Notes under the pieces: generated by a model
What the model was told of the DNA's origin: nothing
The model's input: only the letters and a program-made list of their open reading frames with translations
Database searches by the model: none
Position numbers and translations under genes: made by a program
Shown here: positions 22,114 through 33,652 of the stretch, in pieces
How the letters are laid out: every line of letters begins with the position of its first letter
Numbering within the stretch: the first letter of the stretch is position 1
NCBI GenBank assembly: GCA_004009845.1
Contig: RMBW01000009.1
Location: 248,001-312,000, forward strand
Direction: 5' to 3'
Source of the DNA: Davidsoniella eucalypti
Taxonomy: Eukaryota; Ascomycota; Sordariomycetes; Microascales; Ceratocystidaceae
Length of the DNA stretch: 64,000 nt

Positions 22114-22204
22114 GGTCTTGTGGTCTAGTGGTATGATTCTCGCTTAGGGTTAACCCTAATGCAAAGCTTGCGAGAGGTCCCGTGTTCGATCCACGGCAAG
22201 ACCC
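22114..22204 (+). tRNA. tRNA-Pro (AGG), 19-nt intron at 22150-22168
   Basis: A complete cloverleaf can be drawn. The acceptor stem GGTCTTG (22114-22120) pairs with CAAGACC (22197-22203), with discriminator C22204. The D arm is GTCT...GAT, the anticodon stem CTCGC/GCGAG, and the T arm CCGTG-TTCGATC-CACGG. The anticodon AGG is at 22146-22148. A 19-nt intron follows position 37, the canonical place, and leaves a 72-nt mature tRNA. The A and B boxes are intact. The anticodon loop and intron together form the perfect palindrome TTAGGGTTAACCCTAA, giving a strong anticodon-intron helix of the kind used by the splicing endonuclease. Confidence 0.96.
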
Positions 22205-23424
22205 CAATATTCATTTTTGCTACTATCAGAGCATGATCTCTATTATTCTGTGTTTGTCCAGTTTTTTTTTTTTGAATTTGGTGATATTCAAAGTTGTTTG
22301 GGAGTTCTCAATTTTCATCAAATTGCCAAAGAAAAAGAATGGGGAAAACATCCCTGCTGTAAAGCGCGATTTCGCTAGTAGGTTTCACAACTAGCCAATA
22401 AAGATTTTGGCTGACCAAGATTTTCTAATACATTGTTAGTAAGTTTGGCTACAAAACCCTGTAGGGTATATGTAAGTACATTTAAGTTTTTTTTGTTGAA
22501 TCTGATGCTTTTGCTCAATGACATTTCATGCTCTCCTGACAGCTCCTGTTATACTTTTGAGGCTCAAATGCGAGTTATCTTTTTAAGATCTAATCTGACT
22601 CTCGTTATGTAAATATCCTCTCTCTATATGTATTGACGGATGGTCATAATTAGTAATGAAAATAAGAGAAAAGTCGATGCTGCACAGATGAGGCCAAAAA
22701 GGTAATACTTGACAGTTTATTTCCCGCTTGAACTATCGCTGGGGCTTTTTAGTTCTCTCTTGTCTTCGTTCGTTCAGTTCAATGTTGCTAATATATTCGT
22801 ATGTTGCATTTACATTGCTAAGAGCCGTCGTTTAGTCGCATAAGGATAAGTGAAAAAGAAAGAGAAAAAAACACTCCAAGGGCCAGTAAGTTCCTAGTGC
22901 TTCTCTTGTGCCGCTCCAAATGAACTCGATGATAATAGACTTGTAACTACGACTAATATAAATAGCAATATCGTAGTAATGTAGTCCCACTACTTTAGAT
23001 ACTTTGAAATGTCCTCATTCATTTCCTCACGGTCTTTATTTAGTGTGATACACAGGTTCATAATGAGGTGAATCTCATGTCTACTTTAGCTCTCTTTCTT
23101 GATCAATCGTTCATGCCACTGCCTACTCTAGGTTGTTCATCTTTGGTGAGCAACCCCTCATGCTCAAAAGGGACCTCATTCCCTCCTTTGTCTATCGTGC
23201 TTAGATAAGATCAACAGGCCTAGTCTTTGCCTGCCTAGAAATCGCCAAAATCTATTAGCTATCTATACGAAAACTGTACGAATGGTCTTAGGGTCATTTG
23301 TTGTTCTTTCACACTTTGCGGCTATATCTACGATTGTTCTTCTAGGCCCCCCGGTAACAGATAAAGAGCTTAACTAGGCGCCAGCGTTTAGCGCTATATA
23401 GTTCCTCGATAACTGGTTGCCTAT
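22205..23424. other. Intergenic between tRNA-Pro and MFS transporter
   Basis: Begins with the Pol III termination context: the first run of Ts is short, and a 12-T tract lies at 22262-22273. The rest has no motif-bearing frame. The last few hundred bases are probably the promoter of the transporter gene. Confidence 0.55.
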
Positions 23425-25245
23425 ATGTCCTTTTCCGCAGCTACAAAGAAAATGGACCAAGAGCACGAACCTCTGCTCAGCAGCCAGTCGCCTATATCCT
23501 CATGGCATTCACCATCGACCACTCTTTCAACGTCGCAATTTGCCGAGCACATAAAGAAGTCATATCCCTCACCAACTCCCTCGCCGTCTTTATCTTCAGC
23601 ATCTGCTACCTCTTTTCTTCCTAGTCACGCTGGCGGCGACTCGCCTCTGCCATACGGGATGCCATGGTGGCAGTTGCGCACTACAAAGCAAATCATCTGT
23701 GCCGTGGCCTTTCTCAAGTTTTCCATGGTTCTAGTGGTCACAATGATGATGTTACCAATGCTGCGCTTGATAGAGGACGCTATCTGCCACCAGGTTCTAG
23801 GCAATACGTCGCCGGGCTTAATGGATGAGTCGCTGTGTAAAGGGTCTGATGTACAGAAGAAGCTGAGCTACTTGACTGGCTGGATGCAGGTGGCCGAAGG
23901 AGTGGTTTCTATCGTGGCGGCGATGCCGTATGGAATTCTAGCTGATCGGTAAGTCATTCTGTCGCTCTCACCTTCTAATCAGACACTAACGTCATGTTTA
24001 GGGTAGGTAGAAGACCGGCGCTGTTCTCGTCGTGGATGGGTATGATGATGAGTCTTACGTATGGGATGCTTTTCCTGCGTTTCCGTCGCGACGGCAACTT
24101 ATACTTTCTTTTGACTAGCGCTGTCTTTAATATCTTCGGCGGTGGCCTGTCCGTCGCTTTTTCGGCAATCTACGCCGTGGCCTCTGATGTGACCACCGGC
24201 GACGAACGGTATGTCTCCCAAACTCCATTCATTCCCGCTATCGAATAGCAGCAATGCTAAGACTCCTTATAGCGCAACAAGCTTCTTTTACATGGCCATC
24301 GGCGCCACTGCCGGCGGCATCGTAGGCCCGGCGCTGTCCGGAAAGGCCCTCATGTTGTACGGTCCGTGGGTGCCTATCGCGATGATCTACTTTCTAACAC
24401 CCATCATCTTCCTGCTCATCTTCCTAATTCCCGAAACGCTGCCTAAAAATATGTTCCAACGATCCGAAGCCCGTATCGCTACTAAGAGCTCCTCGGTCTT
24501 TACCAAGCACATGCTGCGCGAGAGCTTTCGTGATGTCCTGCCTTCGTTCAAGTTGCTCATCGACCGCAACGTTGCGTTGGTCATGGTGACATTTTCCTTT
24601 CAGACGCCACTCTTCATGGCCTATTCGACTGTCATGGTCCAGTATGTCAGCAAGCATTTCGGCTGGTCTATCGCCCAGACCAGCTACCTTCTTACGCCCC
24701 TGGGCATCATCAATATATTTTGCTTAATCCTACTTCCGCACATCTCGCATATCCTCACGAACCCGACTGGCCGCTTCCGGCTGACAGCATGGGAAAAGGA
24801 TATCCTGCTGTCTAAGATCACACTCGGTCTGTTGATAGTCGGCGCTATTGTGGAGGGCCTCACCTTCTCTTTGACCTTCTTCCTGCTCGGTCTTTTCATC
24901 GGTGCTTTCGGTTTTTCGAATAACCCACTGAGTCGTGCTGTAGCTACCCACTATGTGCCACACGAAAAGACATCTCGCTTAATGGCCTTGATCGGTATAG
25001 TCGAGTTAATTGGCTCGTTCTTTGGTGCTCCAATGTTAGCATTGTGCTTTGATATTGGTATGCGCAAAAAGGGTGTTCTAACTGGTCTACCATATCTATA
25101 CCTAGCTGTATTGTGTAGTGTAGCCATGGTTGCACTATTCCTATTGAAAAGGCCGAAAACATCCGACTATAGTCAAGAACGAAGACACGATGATGATGGG
25201 GAGACAGGAGGCGAGTCCGAGGCGTTGATGGCCTGTCCGGAATGA
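23425..25245 (+). CDS. Major facilitator superfamily transporter (567 aa, 3 exons)
   Basis: Membrane transporter of the MFS fold with about 12 predicted helices. Exons are 23425-23948, 24002-24208 and 24273-25245 (1704 nt, in frame); both introns (53 and 64 nt) have GTAAGT/GTATGT donors and CTAAC/CTAAG branch points. A long Ser/Pro-rich cytosolic N-terminus carries an EHEPLL acidic-dileucine motif, typical of fungal MFS proteins sorted to internal membranes. The motif-A equivalent GILADRVGRRPAL spans the first splice junction. Helices 2-6 and 7-12 are separated by a charged central loop. An alternative ATG at 23452 would start at MDQEHEPLL. The substrate cannot be told from sequence. It is convergent with the ceramide glucosyltransferase gene, 267 bp apart. 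Confidence 0.9.
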
Positions 25246-25512
25246 ACAAAAAACAAGGTATAACAAGTGGATAAAATGAAGCCCAGTTCCATACACTGAG
25301 CTTGAATTAAAAATAATACTATGGGTTCGTAAGTTTAATCATACAAGACAGAGAACGAGTAAGAAAATATGGCGGCCGGTAGCATAGGACCGTCTTTCCG
25401 CTAATCATTAGTGACATGAAAGCACAATGCAAAAGTAATTTTACGACAGAAAACTTCGGTCATAAAGAGTGGGAATGTTACACCTTGGTAACGGTACAAC
25501 TAGCATTCGATC

Positions 25513-27495
25513 TTAGTCCAATCTGTCCTTGCCGCTTCCAGGCCGACCCTTTTCAATTTCTGGAGTGCGGATGCCGCTTCCGCTAGAGCGGTGTGGTTGT
25601 CCGAAGTTAGGCATTGACCCAGAAGTCAGTTCGACAACACTCATGTCCATTCTAACCCGGAATGTACGGCCACGCCAATTAACTGTTGTACCCAAAAGAA
25701 CCGCCCATGTCCAAATCGGCAGAGCCAGGAGTTCGCGGCTGATCCATGCTAACACCCATTCACCGAGAGGACGGCGCTTGTGGCTACTAGTCTGAGAGTA
25801 GCCGCGTGCCCAGGCCGGGGTATACTCATCAACTTCTATGGAGGTGCCTCTGTGAAGCATCATCGAAGTTTTCCAATCAAGAATAGCCCAAACAATCACA
25901 AGACCTATCCAGGTAGCTATTTGGGCGAAAACATTAGGCGGAATTCCAACGTTGTTTACAAACCAGGGTAGAGAGGTAGCAGCATAAGCAAAAGCGCCGC
26001 AGCACACAAGCGATTCTACACCAGGCTCGACCAAAGTAGCAGCAGGGACAGTCCATTTGCGGGCACGCAGCCAACGCGAACGACGAGCGACATATGCATC
26101 AACAGACATACTAGATGCGGGCTGGATAGCAAAGTCGCCCACACATAGGCCGTGATTGCGGAAACCGGGGATCTTGGAACGCCATAGCAAATCACCAATG
26201 AGGTGGTCTTCGCAAATGTACATAGAAAAATAGTCGATTCCTTTGGGGTGGCTCTTATCCTGGCCGCTGAGGATAGGGTTCTGTCCAGGATCGGTGAGCA
26301 TGTCTAGGTGAGACTTGCGGAACATGTTGCTTTTGCCAACAATGCAAGGGGCAACGGATACAGTGTTGATGGCGCTGTAAAACTTGGCATGTGTGGTAGC
26401 CATGAACATCTCATCTAGACGACCACCGCCATTGGCCCAAACTCTCTGTAACCATGACTTATTCTTGGTCATGGGAATCTGAGTAATGGCCGTAGAGGGA
26501 CCAGGCGCAGAAATAAGAGGCGTCTCCTGCTCAATACATTCAGACTCATCAATGTTGACGAAAAGAGGCAGCTGGTGAACAAACTTATAGGCGGGGCCAC
26601 GCTGGTCATTGGCTCGGAAACCCATTAGTTTATCAACCATGCGACCTGCTACACCATGACCAATCCACACATTACAATCAACAATCCAGATGATGTCACC
26701 ACGTGCTTCTCGGTATGCTCGGCTGATGTTCCGGATTTTCGGGTTCGGGCCCAGATTATCGATGTGGCCATTAACACCATGCAAGACCGGATCTTCTTCC
26801 TCTACAAGCACTTGGACGTCAAAGCCGGGGAAATCCTCGACAATTTTGCATAGGATTGGGTAAGCCGGGTCAGACAGTTCCGAAACGCAAAGTCGAACTG
26901 ACAACTTGTTAAGAGGGTAGTCTTGCCTCAAGGTCGAGGCAATGCATTCGTAGAGTCCGATCTCAACGCCCTTGACGGGTCGAATCACAGTGACATGGGG
27001 GACATCGTCGGCAGGCAGTGAAGATGAAACTGAAGGGCGAGGGGCTTTGGAGTAGTTTTTGAATCTATATAGCAACGGCATGTTAGTATATGCAATCAAA
27101 ACCCAAAAGTGCTGTATCGTATAATATCGTATAAAAATTCACCAGATCGATATAATCATTGTTGTTTAGCGAAAAAAAAATTGTGATAAGAGACGCGGAT
27201 TATCGCTAATACTCGCCCGTATTACTCGTGCCATGATTCTTCACTTATAAAACAGGCAAATGTATTAGCAACATCATGAAGCTATACCAACGTCGCAACA
27301 CTATAGTCAAGCTAGTAGCGCAAGCGCCACTAGACACGGCGCATATTATCAAGACGCAAACAAAGAAAAAAAAACATATCAAGATAAAATGGAAATGACG
27401 TACAGTCTTGAAGTTCCAATAATCTGGACACAGAAGATGCCAATACTCCAAGCCAGGCAAATATATGCCAGCACTTGGCCAAGGGCGAAAGTCAT
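25513..27495 (-). CDS. Ceramide glucosyltransferase, GT21 (547 aa, 2 exons)
   Basis: Makes glucosylceramide from UDP-glucose and ceramide in the Golgi/ER membrane. Exon 1 is 27495-27404 and exon 2 is 27064-25513; the 1644 nt are in frame. The intron (27403-27065, 339 nt) has a GTACGT donor and an ACTAAC branch point, but is far longer than others here. The N-terminal membrane anchor (about 5-27) is encoded by exon 1. Catalytic features are HVTVIRPVKG, the D160 region in IWIVDCN, ED316-317 in YICEDHL, and RRSRW at 358-362 (the QxxRW-type motif). Hydrophobic C-terminal segments follow. The frame is open another 60 codons upstream to an ATG at 27675, so a longer, more hydrophobic N-terminus is possible; I chose the shorter start from family length. 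Confidence 0.92.
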
Positions 27496-30400
27496 GATGA
27501 AAGGCGCCCAGTCGCAGTTGGGTGCGCCACTGGAGTCCACAGGGAACGAAAAGGTAGCCCTGCTATGGGCAATATGAAGTAGTATGGAAGAAAACAAACT
27601 CCAAATATGACCAATAAACAGGATAGCCTGATAGCTGTTGAAACGATGTCCAAGTATGTGTGTAATGAAGTGCAATGAAGCAACTGAAAACGAAGTGAAG
27701 AAAGAAAAAGAGATGGTGAAATATTTTAGACGGCGAGCTGATAGCTTATGATTCAGCTTGTTATGCTATGGGCTAGCAGGTCGGATTTAAAAAGGAAAAA
27801 AAGACTGGGTCTTCGTCGAACGAATCAGGTTTTTGGCCGCGCAGGAGGTAACGGAAAGTCGAGACTAACTGACAACTGTAGGATTTATTATGGGCGAGAT
27901 GGATTATGACGGACTGGAGAAAATGAAATTCAGAAGGCTACATAGCTGGTTTGGTGCTATTCGACGCCCTGGCTTCTGGCTATAGAGCAGGTGATAATCC
28001 AAAGTGACGTGATGTGATGTGTGTCAATTTTTTTCATGCCGAGCTTAGCCAAGCGCCAATTTTTTTTGTTTTTTGTTTTAGGGCATAAACCATAAACCTG
28101 AACAGCAATCCAAGCTAAGACTGACAAATTCGAGCCGGGATTTCAGGATGCCGATCAGTACAGACAGCTGGATAAGGATGGACGGGATAGGAAATGAAAA
28201 GAAGAATAAATATATGTACTTCACGTTATGTAGAGATCAAAACAAGTATATCAAACAGTGGGAAATGGATGCTTATTCAGCAGCCCAGAGTTGTTTGCTA
28301 TTGCCGATTATACACAGAAGTTGTCGTGTGTGGATATGCAAATACTAAGAAGGAGGAAGGAGCGACGAAGAGAGGAAGGCGTCAAGCTGTCAGAAGGTGC
28401 AAAAGACGCAGCATATTTCTTACTTTGGTTTTTTTGGCGCAGTTGCCGACCCTGCGGTTGTTGTAACTAAATCAGCCAGTATACATGTACAACTACCAGA
28501 AATTATAGAGTGGCATTGACTACAAAAAAGAAAGCTGCCCAAACACTACCAACACGGCACATATAACATAGTAGCTTCAAAATCCAGCCCTCTTTCGATG
28601 GAGATCAAATACCGGTTCGAATGAAACAGAGTATTGCCATTGCCCGTGCTATATATCACCAGAGATCGCTCCATGATGAGTCGCTTGGCAAGCAAACATC
28701 ATGTATATCAAATCTACCCTCAGATTTTCTTCTTAAGTTGTCTCTTCGGATGGATTCCAGCACTTTCTCACGCCCTAAGTTCGGCATTCCTAGCTAACTC
28801 TCGATTTACCAATACTACAGCGTTGCAACAATAGCTTCCTCACACGCGTACATACTAATATCATCAGGTCTTGGTAAATCAGGATCAAGCTCACCTCGGC
28901 CTAACTGCGTTGATAGTAGCATGTACTATCAGACATCCCTTACTATATACAAACAGACTTGCTATCGGCCGGGAGCATTCACTATAAGGCTTAACAGCTC
29001 TACAGACGAGCCATCCATAAAGCCCGATGTGAAAAAAAGGACAAACAAACAGGGCCTTAGTTGACCCCCCCAAACAAGCTTGAATTACCCGTTGCCCCTC
29101 CCGCAAACTTTGTTATTCTCTCGAACACGAACAGGATTCCACCTAGGATCCAGTTCTGGATTGTAATTTTCTTCACTCAATGAGCCGTACATCGCCCTAC
29201 AACTGACTGCACCTCTGATACTCCACTGATCATGAATGAACAAATTCCAGCCTTTTTCTTTCACCCATCAACGGGATTAGAGGTGCGCCTGATATGAACA
29301 TCACCGCGGCAATTTTTTCCAATTCACATACAAATATCAAGGACATATTCCCTAGTCTCGCTTGCTCTAATATTGCCTAGGAATTTCCCTGCAAGTGTAG
29401 TTGTTAACATGCCCAATATCCGCCTTCACTTCATCCTACTTAACGAATCTTCGTTTTTTCCATGAGGGCGCCAATCGGCGTCAAGTTTTCCCTACTATTA
29501 TGGTTCTTCTTCACTTTGTCATGGCGGTGGTCTCCACAGTTAGCCATTCTTATGGCCCCAGGGCCCCTATTCTGGCGATATTTCTCGTCAAAAGAAGCCG
29601 CACCGCTAACTGTCTGCCCAGCGCTCCTTTTCACTAATTTACTTGTTTTTGCTTCCTATGGTTTTCGGCTGTCGTCTAAGTAAACGCGACCTTGTCGCCA
29701 AACTAGCAACCAGCGTCGGAAATAACAGGCCAGCAAGATGTCAGAAGCGCGTCCAGGATCGGCATAATATCATACATTGGTTCCAATACGCAGGGCACAA
29801 TGTATCCAGACACTTTCTTCGAAGCCCTCTTTAGCTGTAGACTGGTAATGGTTATATGGTAGTATGTGCGTCAGGTGGGCAATCCGGCATCGTATGATCT
29901 TGGTGATTTAGGTGGACGTTAAATATAGTCAATTCAAGTCAAGTCGAGCTGCAATTAGATTCTTATGCCAACGCCGTAAGGCCAAGTTAGTTGCATTTGT
30001 GTTGTCCTGTGCTCAAACAGTTGACTCAACAGCTTATAGCTGAAATCAGCACGTTCGATGTCTTTGTCTTGTTCTTGTCATGATTCACTTAGGGCCAGTC
30101 ATAATGATCCAAAATCTGCCATCATGGAGAGAAATCTGCAACCGACCCCGACACTCTAAACGCCAACAAACACTTCTACTCCAACATGAAGGTTCTTCAA
30201 CGGTAGGGACGTCCACCTGACAAGTCCATCATAGGTTACATTAAGACACAAAACCGAGACAAACAAAAAAAAATCACGTTGAAAGAGAATGTTTGCGCCG
30301 TAGTTTCCGGCGGCTCGTCACTATGATGAAGGCCAAAGCTTGCTTACAATTACGTTGATTCCCGTGATTTAGTGAGGTTCCGATCGTTCCGAGGGAAAAA

Positions 30401-31200
30401 ATCGTTAGCTGGACATTTTGTTGTTTGAATTTTGAATGCTTGAGCCAAGATACGCACCCGCTTATTCGGCATTGGGCAACATTGGCTGTTCAGTCATGAA
30501 AAAACTTTGGTATCTCTTTTAGGGTTAAAGCTAACTTGAATTACAGTTTGTGGACGTCTTCTAAAAACGAAAAGTATAACGAGTGTCACGTGATATGATA
30601 CTTTAGAGAGCTTGCCCCGCTAATGAGGAGCTTGAAGTTTTGCATATTCCCCACTATAAGTCTTATCTGGTTATCGCTGGAGGTATAAAAACGCCACAAA
30701 AAAGTTTTTTTATTTTATTTAGATTGTGATTACAAATTGCACATCTTGATTTACCAACTGACTTTCCCTCCACCTTCATCTCAATCTCGGGAACAGGAAT
30801 ATCTTAAGTTTATTCGGTCGAAATACTGGATAGCACGGATGGATCGTCAGATCAGATTCCCTACTACGGGATGACCTTAATATTTGTGCCTACTTGGTAA
30901 GTTATAATCAGTATTCACTCACATCATTGTCACCAATATGTTCTCCCAATTGGACTGCAAGTCTTGGCATCCCAAAAAAATCTGTTGGATGCCTCGAATT
31001 GCTTTAGTTTTTGCCCTGATGACACAACACTCAAGGAGCTGTAGAAGACCTTCGTAAGAATTTTCTTCGATGGCGGCCCAAATATAGACTACAACGGTAT
31101 CTGATCGCAAAAGTTCAACCCCTCTGTTACTCATAATCATCACAAATTCCACTCATGGCAACTTGCTAACATGGCTTTGTTAAAGTATCCAGTAAATATA
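27496..31200. other. 3.7-kb gene-poor region upstream of SEN2
   Basis: Only short frames, many without ATG, and no recognisable motif. Near the right end a CACGTG E-box (30587-30592) and a TATAAAA (about 30683-30689) form a promoter-like arrangement about 500 bp before the SEN2 start. A CT-rich leader-like stretch follows at about 30765-30795. One TAGGGTT telobox-like motif lies at about 30520. Confidence 0.5.
30587..30690 (+). promoter_or_regulatory. E-box plus TATA-box, promoter-like
   Basis: CACGTG at 30587-30592 is followed by TATAAAA at about 30683. The spacing and the downstream pyrimidine-rich stretch look like a core promoter for a transcript running rightwards, either SEN2 with a long leader or a short unannotated RNA. 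Confidence 0.3.
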
Positions 31201-32808
31201 ATGAGTTCTCCATCAGAACCTACCACCAAGCCGGCTGATAAGCCCCTAAATGCTAGTCAGGCCCAACAGCCTCCTCGTCGGACAATTCACGACATATATG
31301 CACGCCCTTCACCCGTGAAAGTGTTTCCTTTGCCGACCTTCCAGCCTAGTAACCCCCTATCCATACTGCAGCTTCTGTATACATGGGCACGTCTAAACAT
31401 CTTCCCGCCCGCGGAGGCCGTCAAAACGTATGACGGTATCTACTCTCGTCGGAGTATGTCTGTGCATATCCTCGATGAAAAGGACATGTTCGAGCTCTGG
31501 CAGCAGGGTTTTTATGGCAAGGGCAACCTTAGTAGATCAGAGCCTAATTGGGCAAAGAGTCAGGAGGTGAAGAAAGGTCTGAAGGACGAGCATGTTAGTG
31601 AAGCCTTTACAATTTTGCGCCGTGAACAGCGTAAAGAGGCGAAATGGGAACGGGCCAGAGCGGAACAAGAAGCTATCAATGCTACTCGGTTGCGGGAGGC
31701 TCTACAGAAATTTGATGAAATGCCGGCACCTTGTAGTCCTCTCTCGCTCCTTGCCCTTCCTAACTCACTTGTCGATAATGCTATTAAGCGGAGGGCCCTG
31801 GAGCAATCAGTGATTGCCAGCCAGCGTGAGAATCTCAAGTCTTTTGGCCTTCCAACGCCACCTGCGTCTGTTAAAGAGAGCATAATCGAGTCTATCGAAC
31901 ATAACCCTGTTGAGGCTGCTTCCGTAGAGAATCAGGCACCTCATAGTCCCTTTGCTCTCCTAGCTTTGCCCAACTCTCCAGTAGAGCTCAAGTCACGCGC
32001 AACAACCATTAGATTATTGGACTCTGCTACTCCATCTCCCCCTTCATCGACAGATAGCGATGATGGCAGCAGCAGAGTGTCAAAATATGTCCGGTTCTCG
32101 CCACAAGTTGACACGGCGACTTTCTCAACAACTGCGCCCCCATCCCCAACGAAGCTCATGGAGAATGGCGACAGGTTTTTCCCAGTGACGGCCGGAACAC
32201 TAAAGAAGGAGCACACGGTCGAGGCCGACGAAGTAACGACCGTTGAGCATCTTCAGCTGACTTTTGAGGAAGCTTTTTTCCTTGCTTACGCTCTTGGCCG
32301 CCTTCAAATCACCAACCGCGATACCAAGAAACAGTATGTCAATGAAGAGCTATTCAAGATATTCCGGGAGCACTCACGCGTACCAGCGCTGGTATCCGAG
32401 CCTTTGCGCCCTGACAACCCATTCCTCGTCAACTACGTAGTGTACCACCACTTTCGGTCTCTCGGCTTTGTACCACGACCGGGAATGAAGTTTGGCGTTG
32501 ACTGGTTGTTGTATCAACGCGGTCCCGTGTTCGATCACGCCGAGTACGGCCTGGTTCTAGTGCCCTCGTACTCTGGTGACGAATGGAAGAAGCTTGGGGT
32601 TTCGGCAACTAGGAAGAACTGGCAGTGGTTCCACGGCGCGAACCGCACCTTGGCGCACGCTTTTAAGACGTTCGTTATGGTGTATGTCGATGTTCCGCCG
32701 CCATCGGAATTTGACGCCGCTGAGGCTAAGGGAATCACGGCGGTTCTTCGAAAGTACCGCATTAGAGAATTTATCATCAAGCGATGGTCTGCCAACAGAA
32801 ATCGCTAA
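31201..32808 (+). CDS. SEN2: tRNA-splicing endonuclease subunit SEN2 (535 aa)
   Basis: Catalytic subunit of the heterotetrameric tRNA-splicing endonuclease; cuts the 5' exon-intron boundary of split tRNAs. The N-terminal third contains RRTIHDIYARPSPVKVFPLPTF and WARLNIFPP...SVHILDEKDMFELWQQGFYGKG, typical of fungal Sen2. A Glu/Arg-rich helix follows, then a disordered middle with two copies of LLALPNS (183-189 and 253-259). The C-terminal nuclease domain (about 380-535) has the catalytic triad Tyr438 (DWLLYQRGP), His446 (FDHAEYG) and Lys527 (IIKRW), with the usual 8-residue Tyr-His spacing. Single exon. The ATG at 31201 (MSSPSEP) is preferred; another in-frame ATG lies at 31171. A split tRNA-Pro that would be a substrate lies 9 kb away. 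Confidence 0.93.
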   Translation: MSSPSEPTTKPADKPLNASQAQQPPRRTIHDIYARPSPVKVFPLPTFQPSNPLSILQLLYTWARLNIFPPAEAVKTYDGIYSRRSMSVHILDEKDMFELWQQGFYGKGNLSRSEPNWAKSQEVKKGLKDEHVSEAFTILRREQRKEAKWERARAEQEAINATRLREALQKFDEMPAPCSPLSLLALPNSLVDNAIKRRALEQSVIASQRENLKSFGLPTPPASVKESIIESIEHNPVEAASVENQAPHSPFALLALPNSPVELKSRATTIRLLDSATPSPPSSTDSDDGSSRVSKYVRFSPQVDTATFSTTAPPSPTKLMENGDRFFPVTAGTLKKEHTVEADEVTTVEHLQLTFEEAFFLAYALGRLQITNRDTKKQYVNEELFKIFREHSRVPALVSEPLRPDNPFLVNYVVYHHFRSLGFVPRPGMKFGVDWLLYQRGPVFDHAEYGLVLVPSYSGDEWKKLGVSATRKNWQWFHGANRTLAHAFKTFVMVYVDVPPPSEFDAAEAKGITAVLRKYRIREFIIKRWSANRNR

Positions 32809-33652
32809 ACGGCAATATGCCTTTCATCTTGATTCTACATCTTGGATCTTAAGGATCTCTGTACACTACAGCATTTGCATATACTATTACCATTTGTACG
32901 ATATGACGGAACGAACCGATTTTTTGCATACACGATATTACTTGCCAGTAGAATAATAGGATATGTAGAGCGGGGTTTTATTGCTACCTTAACGAAACAT
33001 GAATATACAAGGCGTCTTTGACTGGCAAGCTAAATCATTACATATGCCAATTTGTGAATCAAAACAAACGCCGACCATGATATCTGAAAACAATGTATTG
33101 TATGGTATTAACTGAGCCTTCGAAAGTTTAAAAGTGAAGTCTCCGTTCTGCCGAATTTCGGAGATTTTTGTCATGACATGGCCATCGAAAGATCATTGAA
33201 GAATGCTTACTTATCACATGTCAGATCTGCCGATTTTTTGATCTTGTAAGTGAGATGCTCAATTAGTAAAACTCAACATCCCTACTCACATGAAACGCCG
33301 TTCAAAGCTTCTAGTCTTCTTTATCTGCCAAAAGAAAGGCAAGGAATGAAGAACGATAGCATGCTCAAAAGTTTATTGGCAATCGTGGAGAAGTATTAGC
33401 GTGGGATTGACTTCCTGAGGGCAAAAAATGGTACCGTGAGAGGTAACTCGAGCTACAACCTTATCCGGATCTGAAGGAGAAGCCGAGGTGGGCTCTCCCC
33501 AGTTTCACCAGCCCCATATCTGATATTTATTTGCATATTTTGTGATTGGTTGTTAAACCGAAGGCTTTCTTTGCTTGTAGCTGTCTTGAACCAAGCGCTG
33601 GGGCTTCACCAACACATTGATCGGTGGCACTTTGACCCGGCAATTTGCTATC
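32809..33652. other. Intergenic, SEN2 terminator and next promoter
   Basis: An 844-bp gap between two plus-strand genes. I see no open frame with a motif. Confidence 0.6.

Noticed and set aside
28600..28630. GGTTCGAAT, B-box-like
   Set aside because: No T stem or cloverleaf can be drawn around it.
30919..31152. 77-codon minus-strand frame divergent from SEN2
   Set aside because: It starts with GTG, is short and has no motif. It would sit in the SEN2 leader.
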